NCBI RefSeq assembly: GCF_029227915.1
Contig: NC_079879.1
Span: 26,790,501-26,854,500, forward strand
DNA from: Hydractinia symbiolongicarpus
Taxonomy: Eukaryota > Cnidaria > Hydrozoa > Anthoathecata > Hydractiniidae
DNA length: 64,000 nt
Direction of reading: 5' to 3'
The position numbers and the translations under genes were made by a program. Positions 9,820 through 20,110 of the stretch are shown piece by piece. Position 1 is the first letter of the stretch, and each line of letters opens with the position of its first letter. The notes under the pieces are model-generated. The model saw only the letters and a list, made by a program, of their open reading frames with translations, made no database searches and was not told where the DNA came from.

Positions 9820-10638
9820 TTTGTAATGTCAAAAGAAGTTGATCAAGTCAAGGTAGCTTCTGTTTTTATTTCTCTCTCTTGATTTAGGCGCGATCGCGTC
9901 CGTTGTTTAAAAGTGCTCCCAAAATTGAGGATGCTTTTGGAATTTGATGACTAAGAAAACAAACTCTGAATCTGCAGAGGTTTTTCATTAATACCAGCCC
10001 TCTTACTTAGCATTTGCGTGGTGCGATGTTTTACAGGTTAATGAGGAAATATTTTGTTTTAGATACAAGTGCGCTTGCAAGAAGTACTTTATGCGAAAAA
10101 TTGACAAAAATTGTCCATTATTTTCACGAATTAAATCTGGCTAAAAATTTTTTCTCTTCGAGAAATAAACGCATTTTTTTACCTTTTTGGACGAAACTGA
10201 CGAATATCTTTTCAACGCGATGAAATATTGTTCACCGAGTACGTAGTCTAAAGTAGAGTAAACTGTAGTCTAGAGTTTGTTTAGAAATCCATGTGTGAAC
10301 ATCGTCGACATAAGCACAAGAACTCACAGATTTAATCACATGAGATATTTTTGATATTCTTATGTTTATGTCATGCTTGCAGCAGCACATTTGCTGCACT
10401 GGGAACTAAAAGAACATAAGCAAAAGCATATCCATTTTTTTTTTTTTTTATGAAATGATCAATAAATAAATCGTTAAATGATCCTAAATACACAGCCGTG
10501 TATTTAGGAATGAATTAAATCCGCGTGGGGATTAATCAGAAAGTGATTTTACGAAAAAGAAATACTAAATCCCCCGTAACCTTATGGAATATTTAACCGA
10601 TTTTTTTTTAAATATTTTGCCGATTAATGTGTTTCTGT
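9820..10638. other. Convergent intergenic spacer with a short hairpin
   Basis: This is the 3' side of both neurochondrin (plus) and the receptor (minus). AATAAA motifs near 10163 and 10461 could serve neurochondrin. A perfect 11-bp hairpin CCTAAATACAC/GTGTATTTAGG lies at 10483-10508. The open frame 10014-10223 shows no domain. Confidence 0.45.
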
Positions 10639-10655
10639 TTTTATTACTATTTATT
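10639..10655 (-). terminator. Candidate polyadenylation signals of the receptor gene
   Basis: Two TTTATT motifs (10639-10644 and 10650-10655; AATAAA on the minus strand) lie about 370-390 bp past the receptor stop codon, a reasonable 3' UTR length. Confidence 0.35.
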
Positions 10656-11024
10656 TAAACCCAAAAGTCCTCTCTTTATCTAATTGTTATTCTTATGTTC
10701 CCAGTGGAAACCAGGCTTTTTCAATATATTCAGCATGTTTTCTTGTTCGCACTGCCGAATTGTGACCCAAACAAACTTTAGCAGTTAGTCAGTCAGAGCC
10801 AGAAATCACATAGGACACATGTCAGAACTAAAAAACGCAATTTAAAATAAAGCAAGATATAAATTCTCCATCACTGGAGGAGCCTCTTTTAAGAAATTCC
10901 TCTCCTCCAGACGTGATTTTAAAGCACTTAATAAGTAGGTTAGCGTACTTTTTTAACTTCCTTCGTATTTACAGATTTGTACCGTCCGACTGTAATGTTA
11001 GCTGATAAATATTTGTATAAATGT

Positions 11025-12182
11025 TTACAACAGACTCGTGTTGATGTTGTTGTGTTTTCCATTTTGATGATTGAGTTTCACTCTCATGTCTATCGTTTCG
11101 GTGCTTGGTCTTTTTAATTTATTTCGAGCTCCGTTCGAATCAAGCAGACTTCTTCTCAATTCTGTATTGCCGTCGCCGTATTCAGCGTCTTCGTAATCTG
11201 TGTGAAGTCGTGTTCGTGTTGTCGAAGAATTTAAACTTGATCTTAAGTGACTTTTTCTTTTAATACGTGCAATTTGTGCGACCACTTCAAAATAGTCTTT
11301 CTTTAGGCAAATGCATAACAATGGATTCACAACGCTATTAAAAAACAAAAAATAAAATCCGATTATTTCCAATTCTCTCGGAATGTATTCCGGTTTCCCC
11401 AGCAGGTCACAAAAGTTCATATAAAGTATGGGTAGATAAGCAGCAACAAAGAAAAACAACAGAAGGCCGAATAAATGCACTACACGAAGTTCTTTGTGAG
11501 CAAGCGATGCCATCTTTTCGCGTGACCGCTGCGCTATGGACTCCCGCTTATATCGTATCGTGCGTTTCGCTTTACGAGTAACAAACAAATAGAGTATCGT
11601 CATGACAACCACAAGTACCAACATAAATAACCACGTGATTGACAGATATATTTTGCTAGCGTATTGCTTGAACTCTGCAGGTTTAAACCACCAGGTTAAA
11701 GGGATGGACGTTAAGGCTAGCGGTATGACCCATATAAAAATGATGACTTTCACAGTGCGCCGTACGTCGATCATGCGATGGTGGAGAAGCGGTTTCGATA
11801 AAGCCAGGTATCGATCTGTTGACAACGCTAGCAGGTTAAATAGCGACAAAAATAAGATGTAACATGTCATGAATAAAATTCCGGTCATCTTTCCATGGTA
11901 TGATTCAACTAAAAACACCGGAATGAACACAATCCCGGTCAATAAATCTGTCACGGCTTGACTGCATATTAGGACGTTTGCTGGACGTCGCCGTAATTTC
12001 TTTTCGATGCTGAATGCGACAATTAACAAACCGTTGACAACAACAATGAGGATGCTGATAAATATCAATATGATGACGTGTTTTTCGTACACCCCTGTTA
12101 AAGCTGTGACAAGGTTTGGTGACGCTGTTGTCATGTTGTAGCTGCTCTCGTTTCTATGGGTTGTGTTGCCGTCTGTTGTCAT
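11025..12182 (-). CDS. Class A (rhodopsin-like) G-protein-coupled receptor, orphan
   Basis: A complete 385-residue single-exon receptor. The N-terminus is short, with three N-glycosylation sequons (residues 6, 11, 16). Landmarks: N50 of helix 1 (VVNG), D79 of helix 2 (AVTDLL), DRY at 123-125, W151 of helix 4, P251 of helix 6 and NP at 286-287 of helix 7. The C-tail is about 90 residues, basic and Ser/Thr-rich. Oddities: the helix-3 cysteine position is Met, loop 2 has no cysteine, helix 5 has no proline, and helix 7 reads NPLLC instead of NPxxY. Loss of the helix 3-loop 2 disulphide and of the helix-5 proline is typical of the MECA group (melanocortin, S1P, cannabinoid, adenosine-like), so a MECA-like relative is possible. 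The ligand is unknown. An acceptor-like TTTTTATCTAG lies just upstream of the ATG (minus strand, 12207-12208), hinting at a non-coding leader exon or a spliced leader. Confidence 0.88.
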   Translation of the reverse strand: MTTDGNTTHRNESSYNMTTASPNLVTALTGVYEKHVIILIFISILIVVVNGLLIVAFSIEKKLRRRPANVLICSQAVTDLLTGIVFIPVFLVESYHGKMTGILFMTCYILFLSLFNLLALSTDRYLALSKPLLHHRMIDVRRTVKVIIFIWVIPLALTSIPLTWWFKPAEFKQYASKIYLSITWLFMLVLVVVMTILYLFVTRKAKRTIRYKRESIAQRSREKMASLAHKELRVVHLFGLLLFFFVAAYLPILYMNFCDLLGKPEYIPRELEIIGFYFLFFNSVVNPLLCICLKKDYFEVVAQIARIKRKSHLRSSLNSSTTRTRLHTDYEDAEYGDGNTELRRSLLDSNGARNKLKRPSTETIDMRVKLNHQNGKHNNINTSLL

Positions 12183-12206
12183 AGTGATTTCTTTATTTTT
12201 ACTTAT

Positions 12207-14245
12207 CTAGATAAAAAAAATACTTATTTGTTCAGGTAAGAATAGGAATATATTTGATCATGGAAAGAAAACATTATACCAGGGACTTCATGTTAATTGA
12301 TTGTAACATATATACTTTAGAGAAGAAAGTGTTTCCGGTGTTTGAAAATTTGTAAATGTTTATCCTGCAAGAAATTAGTGTCAATGGTGAACCGCAAATT
12401 TTTTTTCCTGGGAAAACTTTATTTCTCTAAACCGCAAAGTTTGTTTCCGCAAAATGTTTCAATTTTATTGAACCTGCTTACAAAATTCCTAAACTAGTCG
12501 GAAAATGATGAAAAAAGAATCTGTAAGGATTGTTTAAATAAGTACAAAACAATAAAAACAGAGTACGAATGAATCGCGGAAAATATTTTTCCCGCAAAAG
12601 TTCTTTCTCAACCAGTTCCTTTCTTCAAAATTTGTCAGAACTTGTTCTACAGTATAAGGTAAGGAATTGTTTTTTGAAAATTGAAAAAAATATAAGATTT
12701 ATCATTGCATTATACACAATAAGAGTCATTGTGGAACAAGAAATGCGATGTCTTTCCACATCGCTTTAATTTATTTTCTATAACAGCGACATAAATTCCA
12801 AAAAATCTTCCCTTAACACCTTACGAAGGTTTTTCTACCCTTTTTTTACATCTGTTATTGAAACAAGAACTCCTATTTCGTCTTTACTGCTTCAACACAT
12901 TCTGCGGAAAAGCAAAAGTTCGAGTTAAAAGTTGGAGTTAAAACGTGTAAATGCTGGTGAGTACTAATAAAAAAATAAGTTCTTAAAGAGGGCCTGCTAA
13001 TTTGTACAACAAATAAGATTCAATTTAAAGAATATTCTAGTCATCAAAAAATGTACTGCATCTTCCAATTCTATTGCATTTTACCGAGATCAATGTCGTC
13101 ATTAATATTAAACTCAACAAAAGCACAACGTTCTACCATCCAAATGATGAATTCACATTCGATCATCGTACAATTAGTTTTTTTTCTACTGTCTGTCTCT
13201 GAGTTTCATGTATTTGTCTTTCAAGGTAATTATTATTGTTATTGGATATATGTGTATGTATCTGTAATAATTATTTTGTACAAAAAGCAAAAAAATCATT
13301 TACATTAAGCCATCTCTTTTCTCCTCCCCTTTTCTATACAACATTTATCGGTCTTTTATTAAAAATTAAAAAGTATTTTCTTCAATTAGAAGAACACGTT
13401 AAAGCAAAAAAAGAATTAAAAGAAGAGGAACTACCTGTGAACTTTTCAATTCGTTTAAAAGTTCTTTGCAATGAATATTTCAGATTTTCAACTATTTAAT
13501 GTGGTAACTTTAATTGTTGAGAAAATATTTCACAATTTTGAAAAGTATTTAGTTATTTTTGTTATTTTATTTTTACTATTCATTTCGCGGTTATAATGTT
13601 AACGATTTTTTTTCTTTTAAGTAAAAAACTTAATATTCCAAATCAGTCATTATGACGATCCTCGTCCTTATGTTCTGGGAAGTGGAGACAATTAGTAGAG
13701 GCAATTGACTTGCTCACCGTAGTGAGGATGTATACTCCAGGCGTAAATTTAATGGGAATTTTCGCTTTTTGCTGGTTTTATCAGCATTTGACGCGTTCTT
13801 TAATCACCGATTGAGACCTACTGTAAGATTTCGTTGTTTTAGCACGCAGCAGGATTTGAAAGAAAACAAAATGTCAAATCTATACTACATGTTAGAAAAG
13901 TAAAAACAAAATAAAAATGGAATTGTTTTCAGATTACAATCTAAAAAATAAAAGTTATGTTGGTATATAATAAACTCTGTCAAAATCACACTGTCTATAT
14001 CATCTACATCCTAAAATTCGTCATTAATATATAGACGAGTTTTCTCTCACAAAAGAGTTGTGAAACATGGCCTTAATGTGTTCTTTTTTCCACGCTTCTT
14101 AAGTGAAACTTGTCGACGTCATATGACCTACGTTTTGCTTGTTATATCAAGTAATTGTAGTAAGAAATCAACCTTTGTTTTATGTAGGAATACTTCATAA
14201 AAAAACAGCAAACTATGCACAAAAATGAATGTAAATATTGCATCA
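12207..14245. other. Spacer without recognisable gene
   Basis: AT-rich. Several short open frames (for example 12569-12769, 13051-13308, 13236-13499) have biased low-complexity composition and no domain, and I do not support them. A 'ccgcaaa..tttccgcaaaatg' repeat-like patch lies at 12390-12460. Confidence 0.5.
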
Positions 14246-14416
14246 CAGGGCCGACGGATTTGTTTTGAAAGTGGAGGTCTCAATATAGTGCCTGAGTGCC
14301 TAAGTAGAGCTCCACCATAATTTTTTTAAAAATTTGGAAGCTACATATTGACTAAAAAGCTATTCAGTTTATAACATTTTCCTGCGCTTAAGTGTTTTCT
14401 GGTTGCATCGGCCCTG
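14246..14416. mobile_element. 171-bp MITE with CAGGGCCGA termini
   Basis: The left end reads CAGGGCCGACGG at 14246 and the right end CATCGGCCCTG to 14416, giving terminal inverted repeats of about 11-12 bp with one mismatch. CAG-starting termini are common in hAT-type elements. The 8 bp on either side (TTGCATCA and TATCAACA) are similar but not identical, so the target duplication is unproven. No coding capacity. Confidence 0.55.
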
Positions 14417-16385
14417 TATCAACATTTTTTAAATTTTTTTTTGCTGACGTGGTCGCCATTATATCATTTTATCGCCATTTTTGTTGACGTGACACATTCC
14501 GACCAAAAAATACAAGCGATGACACTTGCAGTGTCATCTACCTACCCTCTTGCTTTTCTTTACTTTTCACGATCTACTGAAAGTCGTCTAAAACTAGTTT
14601 TTATTATATAAGCGTTTTTTAACGTGCTAACATATGTGTCATGTTTCACTACAAAAAAGCGAACTCCTTTTTTCTGTTTAGCGTTCAACTGCAAACCATC
14701 AACTAAAAGATGTTACTTATTTGCGTTACAGAGGTTAAAAGGTGTACGTTCTTCTGTATGTTTATCTTATAGATTGAAAAAACAGAGAAATGTGTACTGT
14801 AAACTTGAAATGAAAGGTTGTGTATTATTGTGAAGGGTTTTTGTACTCTTTATTGTGTTTGTTTTTATAATATGTTGTTCTTTTTATTCATTTCTACATA
14901 TTGTTTTTATTTATTATTACAGATTTCAGTTTACTAAGCCTCGATCTGTTGGTGGGATTATTCTCTTCGATTTGTTTGTACCTTAATTACCGACCAATTC
15001 GCGATTGTTTGCCCCTTTTGAAACTGGTATCTGTAGTTTTTCGTTTTGTTTTGAAATCTTGTTTTCAACGAAGCAATAACATTACAAAATATTGAGCAAG
15101 GCTTTGATCAACTTGATTTTCTTTCAGCAAGAAAAATGAAGTAACATTTTAAATGTTTGAAAAAAAAAACTTAAAAGTTTTGATTTCAGGAGACATTTTT
15201 CATTTCACCTTATTTATTCTAACTCTGTTTCTGCAACAAAAATTGGAATGATAACGAAAAATAGTAAAGTGTTACGAAATGAATCAGTTGATCGCTCCTT
15301 TTTTTTAAATCAGTTTAATTTTATGGGATTATTACTACTTGTTTTACTGGCGCCATCTTTAAAAATGTTTTTATTTTCATTGAGTCTGCAAATGAGAATG
15401 TCTAACGTACGCCTATAAGAAATGGTGCTTTGATATAAAAGTGACAGAAAAAAAATTATGTTTTCATTCGAATATAAAAAAAAAAATGATTTTGAGTAAC
15501 ACTATATTAAAAAGATTTTGGTGACATCTCAATCGCGAAGTTAATTCTGACAAAACACATCAACCTGAAGCTAAATGTCCTGTATTTAGCAATTGAGTTG
15601 TAAATTATCATTCTTAAAAAGCTCGTTGTTTCCCAACCTTATGTAAATTCAATAATTTGTTGTTTTTTAAAAATTTTAACTTTTTCTCAGTAAACAAAAA
15701 AAGCATCTTCATGAGGATAAACTCCTGCTAAATATTAAGATTTGATCGATTCGCGAAATTAACCTTTCGCGAACTTTATAAAATATCGCGATTCTACTAC
15801 GAAAATTTGTGACATTAAAGTAGTTGACATACCTTGAGAGACGTAATTACTTGCAGACTTGAAGTTTGCGAAGTGGTGGTTGAATTACATAGCTATAGGT
15901 CAGATGATACAGTGTCTACTAAGGGGCTACCACGGTTGGTCCGGAAATGTTATTTGTCCAATAAATAAATTTAATTAAAGAAATTTGAATTAATACATCC
16001 ATCAAAATTAATCGCAATTGTTTTGATCACTTTGCAAACAACTCTTTTGCAAACAACTCTCAACAAGGTTTCGCAGTTACACGACTTTTTGCAGGGTCGA
16101 AGGTGGTAGGGCTTAGTGAAAGGTTGGACTTGTTTAACATAGTAACTTCAGTCTGTCGATTAGAAGTTTTCTTATCGTATTGCGAGACGAAAACTGAAAA
16201 CAAAATTATCGAACTCTCCTAAACGTTAATATACTGAATGTGTTGGTGTTCTGTGTTTTTAAGCACTGTACTCAACTTAGTAGTCTAAGGAATTTTTTGA
16301 TGAATCTCCTCAACAAGCAATCGGTTTATATATTTTACGTAAGGGTTTTATTTAGGCTCTGTATCAAGATCGTTCATCTTAACCC
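14417..16385. other. Spacer without recognisable gene
   Basis: AT-rich with scattered 'cgcgaaa' repeat fragments (15745-15800). No open frame with a recognisable domain. Confidence 0.5.
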
Positions 16386-16395
16386 GGTCAAATTA

Positions 16396-16500
16396 TCTTG
16401 CATTATTTATTCTTTTGTTCTTTTATTCTTTCGTTCTTTTATTCTTTAGTTTATTCATTCATTAATCTATTCCTTTATTTATTCATTCATCTACTAATTC
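16396..16500 (+). repeat. TTATTC/TTATTCTTT-type low-complexity tract
   Basis: A degenerate pyrimidine-rich simple repeat built of TTATTC, CTTTTGTTC and TTCATTCAT words. Confidence 0.75.
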
Positions 16501-16754
16501 ATTCACCACTGTTGCTATTTTTATTCCAAGTAATGAAATTAACGTTATATTTTAGTTGAAATAAAAAAAAAGGATCAGGATTACTCTATGTTTATGAGAT
16601 ATCTCTTCATACGCATTGGTGAAAAGTGCATATGTCACCATCGAACGATCTTTGTTGATGTAAAGAAACATGGAAGGCAATATATTGCAGTAGCTTTTAA
16701 GTATATTTTGTTGCTTCTTTTTACTCATGCTGTGAATTTTAAGAGTACTTACTG

Positions 16755-17015
16755 TAAAGGGTTATGAGCACCCGTGTTTCATAGGCGCTCTACCCCTCAA
16801 ACAAGCACCCTCTCGTTTTAAAATAGCCTTCTTGCCTTTAAAGGATTATTTTTTCTTTTACTTTTGTAAATAGTGGTGCAAATCAATTAAAAACGTTTAA
16901 GTTATTGTGCACATATCGATGTCACAGTCGATTCTAGGTAATAAGTGCCTTTGTCTAATTTGCGCCCCTCCTTAAAGTCCTAAAGTTAAATAAGCGCCCT
17001 GGCTGCTCACTGGAG
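16755..17015. repeat. Diverged dispersed repeat with 'GCGC...CCCCTC' ends
   Basis: The left part carries GGCGCTCTACCCCTC and AAGCACCCTCTCG; the right part carries TTTGCGCCCCTCC and AAATAAGCGCCCTGG. The same style of sequence recurs near 58956-59035 (CGAATAAACGCTCGGG). This suggests an old interspersed family; its class is unknown. Confidence 0.4.
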
Positions 17016-17929
17016 TAAACACAGATGGCGATATTTTTACGACCTTTTACGCGGCGTGAACTAAAATTGTCATAACGTGGATGATGAAGTTTGGTTATTT
17101 CTTCAGCATGCTTTACGTAGATTGTGGAAAGTGTTAGAAAAGTAATTTGAAGTAGAACATTGATAACAAAATTTAGTGACTTAAATGATAAAAACGAAAA
17201 AACTTTAGCGTAGAATAAAAGTTGCTAAATTGAGAAAATATGAAAAAAAATCCTGGATGCCAGATTTTTTTTATCTTGCAATCGAAATACCCACTTTTCT
17301 TAAGGGTTACGAAGGTAATTTCTTGAAAGAATTCCAGGAATCAACGGTTGAAGATGTTCCACGAGATTTTATTTCGCGAATAGCATTTCTTTTTACGTTG
17401 AAACAGCCTTTTTTTCTTTTTAAACTCCTAAATTGTGTGAAGAAAAAAGAAAATGCAAAGTTGGCGACTTCCTTTTCTTTCGTCCAAACGCAGAGCAAAA
17501 CGTCTTCAATTAACGCAAAAGTTTCTAAATTTGCGTATAGATTTTGTATGATATGTTCTAGTCCAAAGGTTGGACTAGCTACCTAAACTCGTGAAATGTT
17601 ACGCGAAAAAAATTTGATGTGCGGTAAATGTTTCTTTTTCGAAGTGCGCGAAAATTAGATTAAGCGAAGTTAAAAAAAGGGAATAACGAGATATAACGTA
17701 TTACAATACATAAAATATCATCGTTGATCATCCGTTTTGATTGTCGTAGATCTAAGACTTGTAAAGTTTGGAGCGCGAATTAGCCATAACAACGTCCCCT
17801 TTTTATAAAATTTTATTAATGCTTAAAAATGTGTAATAAATCGATGATCGTTCATAACGTTTATTTTTATATATATTACCTATTTTTATTTATATTATTT
17901 TATATTAGGAGTGTGCAAAACTTTAGTAT
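17016..17929. other. Spacer upstream of the phosphatase gene
   Basis: The 118-codon open frame at 17230-17586 is rich in Phe/Lys, and its sequence overlaps 'cgcgaa' repeat words; it has no domain and I do not accept it as a gene. The promoter of the downstream gene probably lies here but is not identifiable by eye. Confidence 0.45.
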
Positions 17930-17983
17930 GTGGTGAAGTGCGCGAAAATGAAAACTTTTAACTTTTCTTCCAGGAAAGAAAAC

Positions 17984-19048
17984 ATGACAATTGATAAACT
18001 ATTCACTTTCGGCGTGATAGCGGATGTACAACATGCTAACGTTGATAATCGCATGAATCATCATAAAACACAAACGAGATATTATCGTGCAGCTATCGAA
18101 CATTTAAAAGATGCGATTTCAGCTTGGAACGAAAAGAAAGTGGACTTCGTTGTTCAACTTGGTGATATTATTGACGGAATTAGCAGAAGGCAAGGCCATC
18201 GAGACAACGATATAAAGAATTTGATAGACGTTTTAAAGAGATTTAAGTCAACTGGTTTACCTATTTACAAGAATGACGAGGGTGTTTATGAAATGGTTAA
18301 AGAAGGACACGATAGTGCAACGGAAAAGGTACCATATATATGCAACTTGTGGGGAAATCATGAGTTTTATAATTTCCCCAGAGAGTGGCTATGGAACAGT
18401 CCTTTAAATACTTTTATTAATCATTCAAAAACAGATCTGTTGAAAGCAGGAAACTCCATAAAAGACATCGAAGAAAAACACGGTTACTATTACTCGTTTG
18501 TATATCATGGATATCGTGTAATAGCGCTCGATTCGTACGATCTATCCACGATATCAAGACCAGGAGCAACTGTGCTGTACGTTAAGGCAATGAGTTTTTT
18601 GAAATCCATAAACACAAACAGTGATTTAAACGAACCTCCTCGTAACAACGCAAATATTGTCGCTTGGAATGGTGGCCTTAGCAACACACAGTTGTCATGG
18701 TTGCATAACGAATTAGCTGTAGCAACAACAAATAAGGAAAAAGTGATAATACTTAGCCATATTTCCATCCATCCAAGAGCAGCTCACAAAACTGCTTTGT
18801 TGTGGAATCATAAGGAGGTGCTAGCAATGATTAACGCTTTTGATTGTGTGGTAGCATGTTTTACGGGACATGACCATGATGGCGGCTATTACCATGACAC
18901 TGTAAACAACATTCATCACGTCACATTCGAAGGAGCTATAGAACGTCCTGCAGATACGAATGCATACGGAGTGGTAAATGTCTATGAGGATAGATTGGAG
19001 ATCGAAGGTTATGGTGTCGTAAAGGACAGAGTTTTGCAATTTTGTTAA
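17984..19048 (+). CDS. ADPRM: Manganese-dependent ADP-ribose/CDP-alcohol diphosphatase
   Basis: A calcineurin-like metallophosphoesterase. The family hydrolyses ADP-ribose, CDP-choline and related diphosphates in the cytosol using a two-metal centre. Counted from the ATG at 17984 (354 residues), the metal-binding blocks are all present and in order: D14-x-Q16 (IADVQHA), G60-D61 (LGDIIDG), GNHE at 124-127, SH at 258-259, and GHDH at 295-298. The D-x-Q first block (instead of D-x-H) is the form known in ADPRM. The open frame extends to 17930, but a pyrimidine tract ACTTTTCTTCCAG ends at 17973, 10 bp before ATG 17984, so the extra 18 residues are probably untranslated or intronic. The rest is a single intact exon, with length and motifs typical of the family. 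A spliced-leader acceptor at 17973 is possible. Confidence 0.9.
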   Translation: MTIDKLFTFGVIADVQHANVDNRMNHHKTQTRYYRAAIEHLKDAISAWNEKKVDFVVQLGDIIDGISRRQGHRDNDIKNLIDVLKRFKSTGLPIYKNDEGVYEMVKEGHDSATEKVPYICNLWGNHEFYNFPREWLWNSPLNTFINHSKTDLLKAGNSIKDIEEKHGYYYSFVYHGYRVIALDSYDLSTISRPGATVLYVKAMSFLKSINTNSDLNEPPRNNANIVAWNGGLSNTQLSWLHNELAVATTNKEKVIILSHISIHPRAAHKTALLWNHKEVLAMINAFDCVVACFTGHDHDGGYYHDTVNNIHHVTFEGAIERPADTNAYGVVNVYEDRLEIEGYGVVKDRVLQFC

Positions 19049-19258
19049 AACGGGAAAACTTTTTTATATGTAAAGAGGAAATAGGTAATATTAATCATTA
19101 GAGAATTATATCTAGTAAGTTAGAATCTTAGGATACTTAGAGAATGATTCTGCTCATGTGGACAAACACGTTTTGAGTCATTTATTTATTCTGTTACAAT
19201 TTGCACATCTGTTCATGACCTGTTAAGCAACAACCTCGTGTTTTTAGTTTTTTGTTGT

Positions 19259-20110
19259 TGTTGAGTATTTATAAGTATAAATAGCAATATTTTTTAGAAT
19301 TTTAGTAGTAGGATTAAAGGTGGCGTTTTACAACCATCTGGGGGGATTTTTTACCTAAGCAATTTGAAGGATATTTTACATTAAAAGCTACCTGTAAGCA
19401 GCTTTGAAAATTATTATCTAATCAAAGATTGTTTTTCTATGTTAATAAACCAATAAAGGCTATAATTGAGTCTTTAGAAACTTTTTCTCGTTGTAAACTT
19501 CATAAGCCCAAAATGTTCTATTTTGGTATCAATTTTATCGTTTGGTGATAAAGAATAAGTTTTTGAGAAACTTTATATTTTTTGTGAATGCTTACCGAGT
19601 TTTCAAAGATAATTGATTCGTGAAAGTTTCCGTCTCCAGAAGTTTCTGCACTTCAACTATTTGTTGAATATTTATAAGTATAAATAGTAATACTTTTAGA
19701 ATTTTAGTAGTAGGATTAAAGGTGGCGTTTTACAACCATCTGGGGGGATTTTTTACCTAAGCAAATTAAAGGATATTTTACGTTAAAAGCTACCTGGAAG
19801 CGCCTCTAAAAATTATTTTCTAATCAAAGATTGTTTTTCTATGTTAATAAACCAATAAAGACTACTCTTTGCGAACAGTTTACTCGTTATAAACTTCGTT
19901 GTTTATTACGAATACGTTGTGTGCAGAAACTTTCCCAAATTTAGTAAATTTTCGTTAATTTGTGAAATTCTCTTTCGCTGGATTTTCATGAGTTAAGAAT
20001 GGTCTATTTCGGTATCAATTTTATCGTTTGTGATAAAAGAATGTGTTTAGAATTTAAATTCTAAATTTATCGATACGAAAGTTTTTTAACCGCGAAAGCT
20101 TCTACATTTA
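19259..20110 (+). repeat. Direct duplication of the ADPRM 3' region
   Basis: A segment of about 200 bp starting TTGAGTATTTATAAG at 19261 recurs at 19664, roughly 90% identical, including AGTAGGATTAAAGGTGGCG. Similarity then continues in broken form: GGTATCAATTTTATCGTTTG occurs at 19525 and 20011, with about 80 extra bp in the second copy. Each copy carries AATAAA motifs (19444, 19452 and 19846, 19854), so the transcript has two equivalent sets of polyadenylation signals. Confidence 0.8.
19444..19457 (+). terminator. Polyadenylation signals, proximal set (ADPRM)
   Basis: Two AATAAA hexamers (19444-19449 and 19452-19457), about 400 bp after the stop codon. A second equivalent set is at 19846-19859 in the duplicated copy. 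Confidence 0.5.

Noticed and set aside
11602-11862. Plus-strand open frame of 86 codons
   Set aside because: Antisense shadow of the GPCR gene.
17230-17586. 118-codon open frame as a gene
   Set aside because: Phe/Lys-rich composition, no domain, an overlapping frame on the other strand, and overlap with 'cgcgaa' repeat words.
18505-19039. Minus-strand open frames of 87 and 72 codons
   Set aside because: Antisense shadows of the ADPRM coding sequence.
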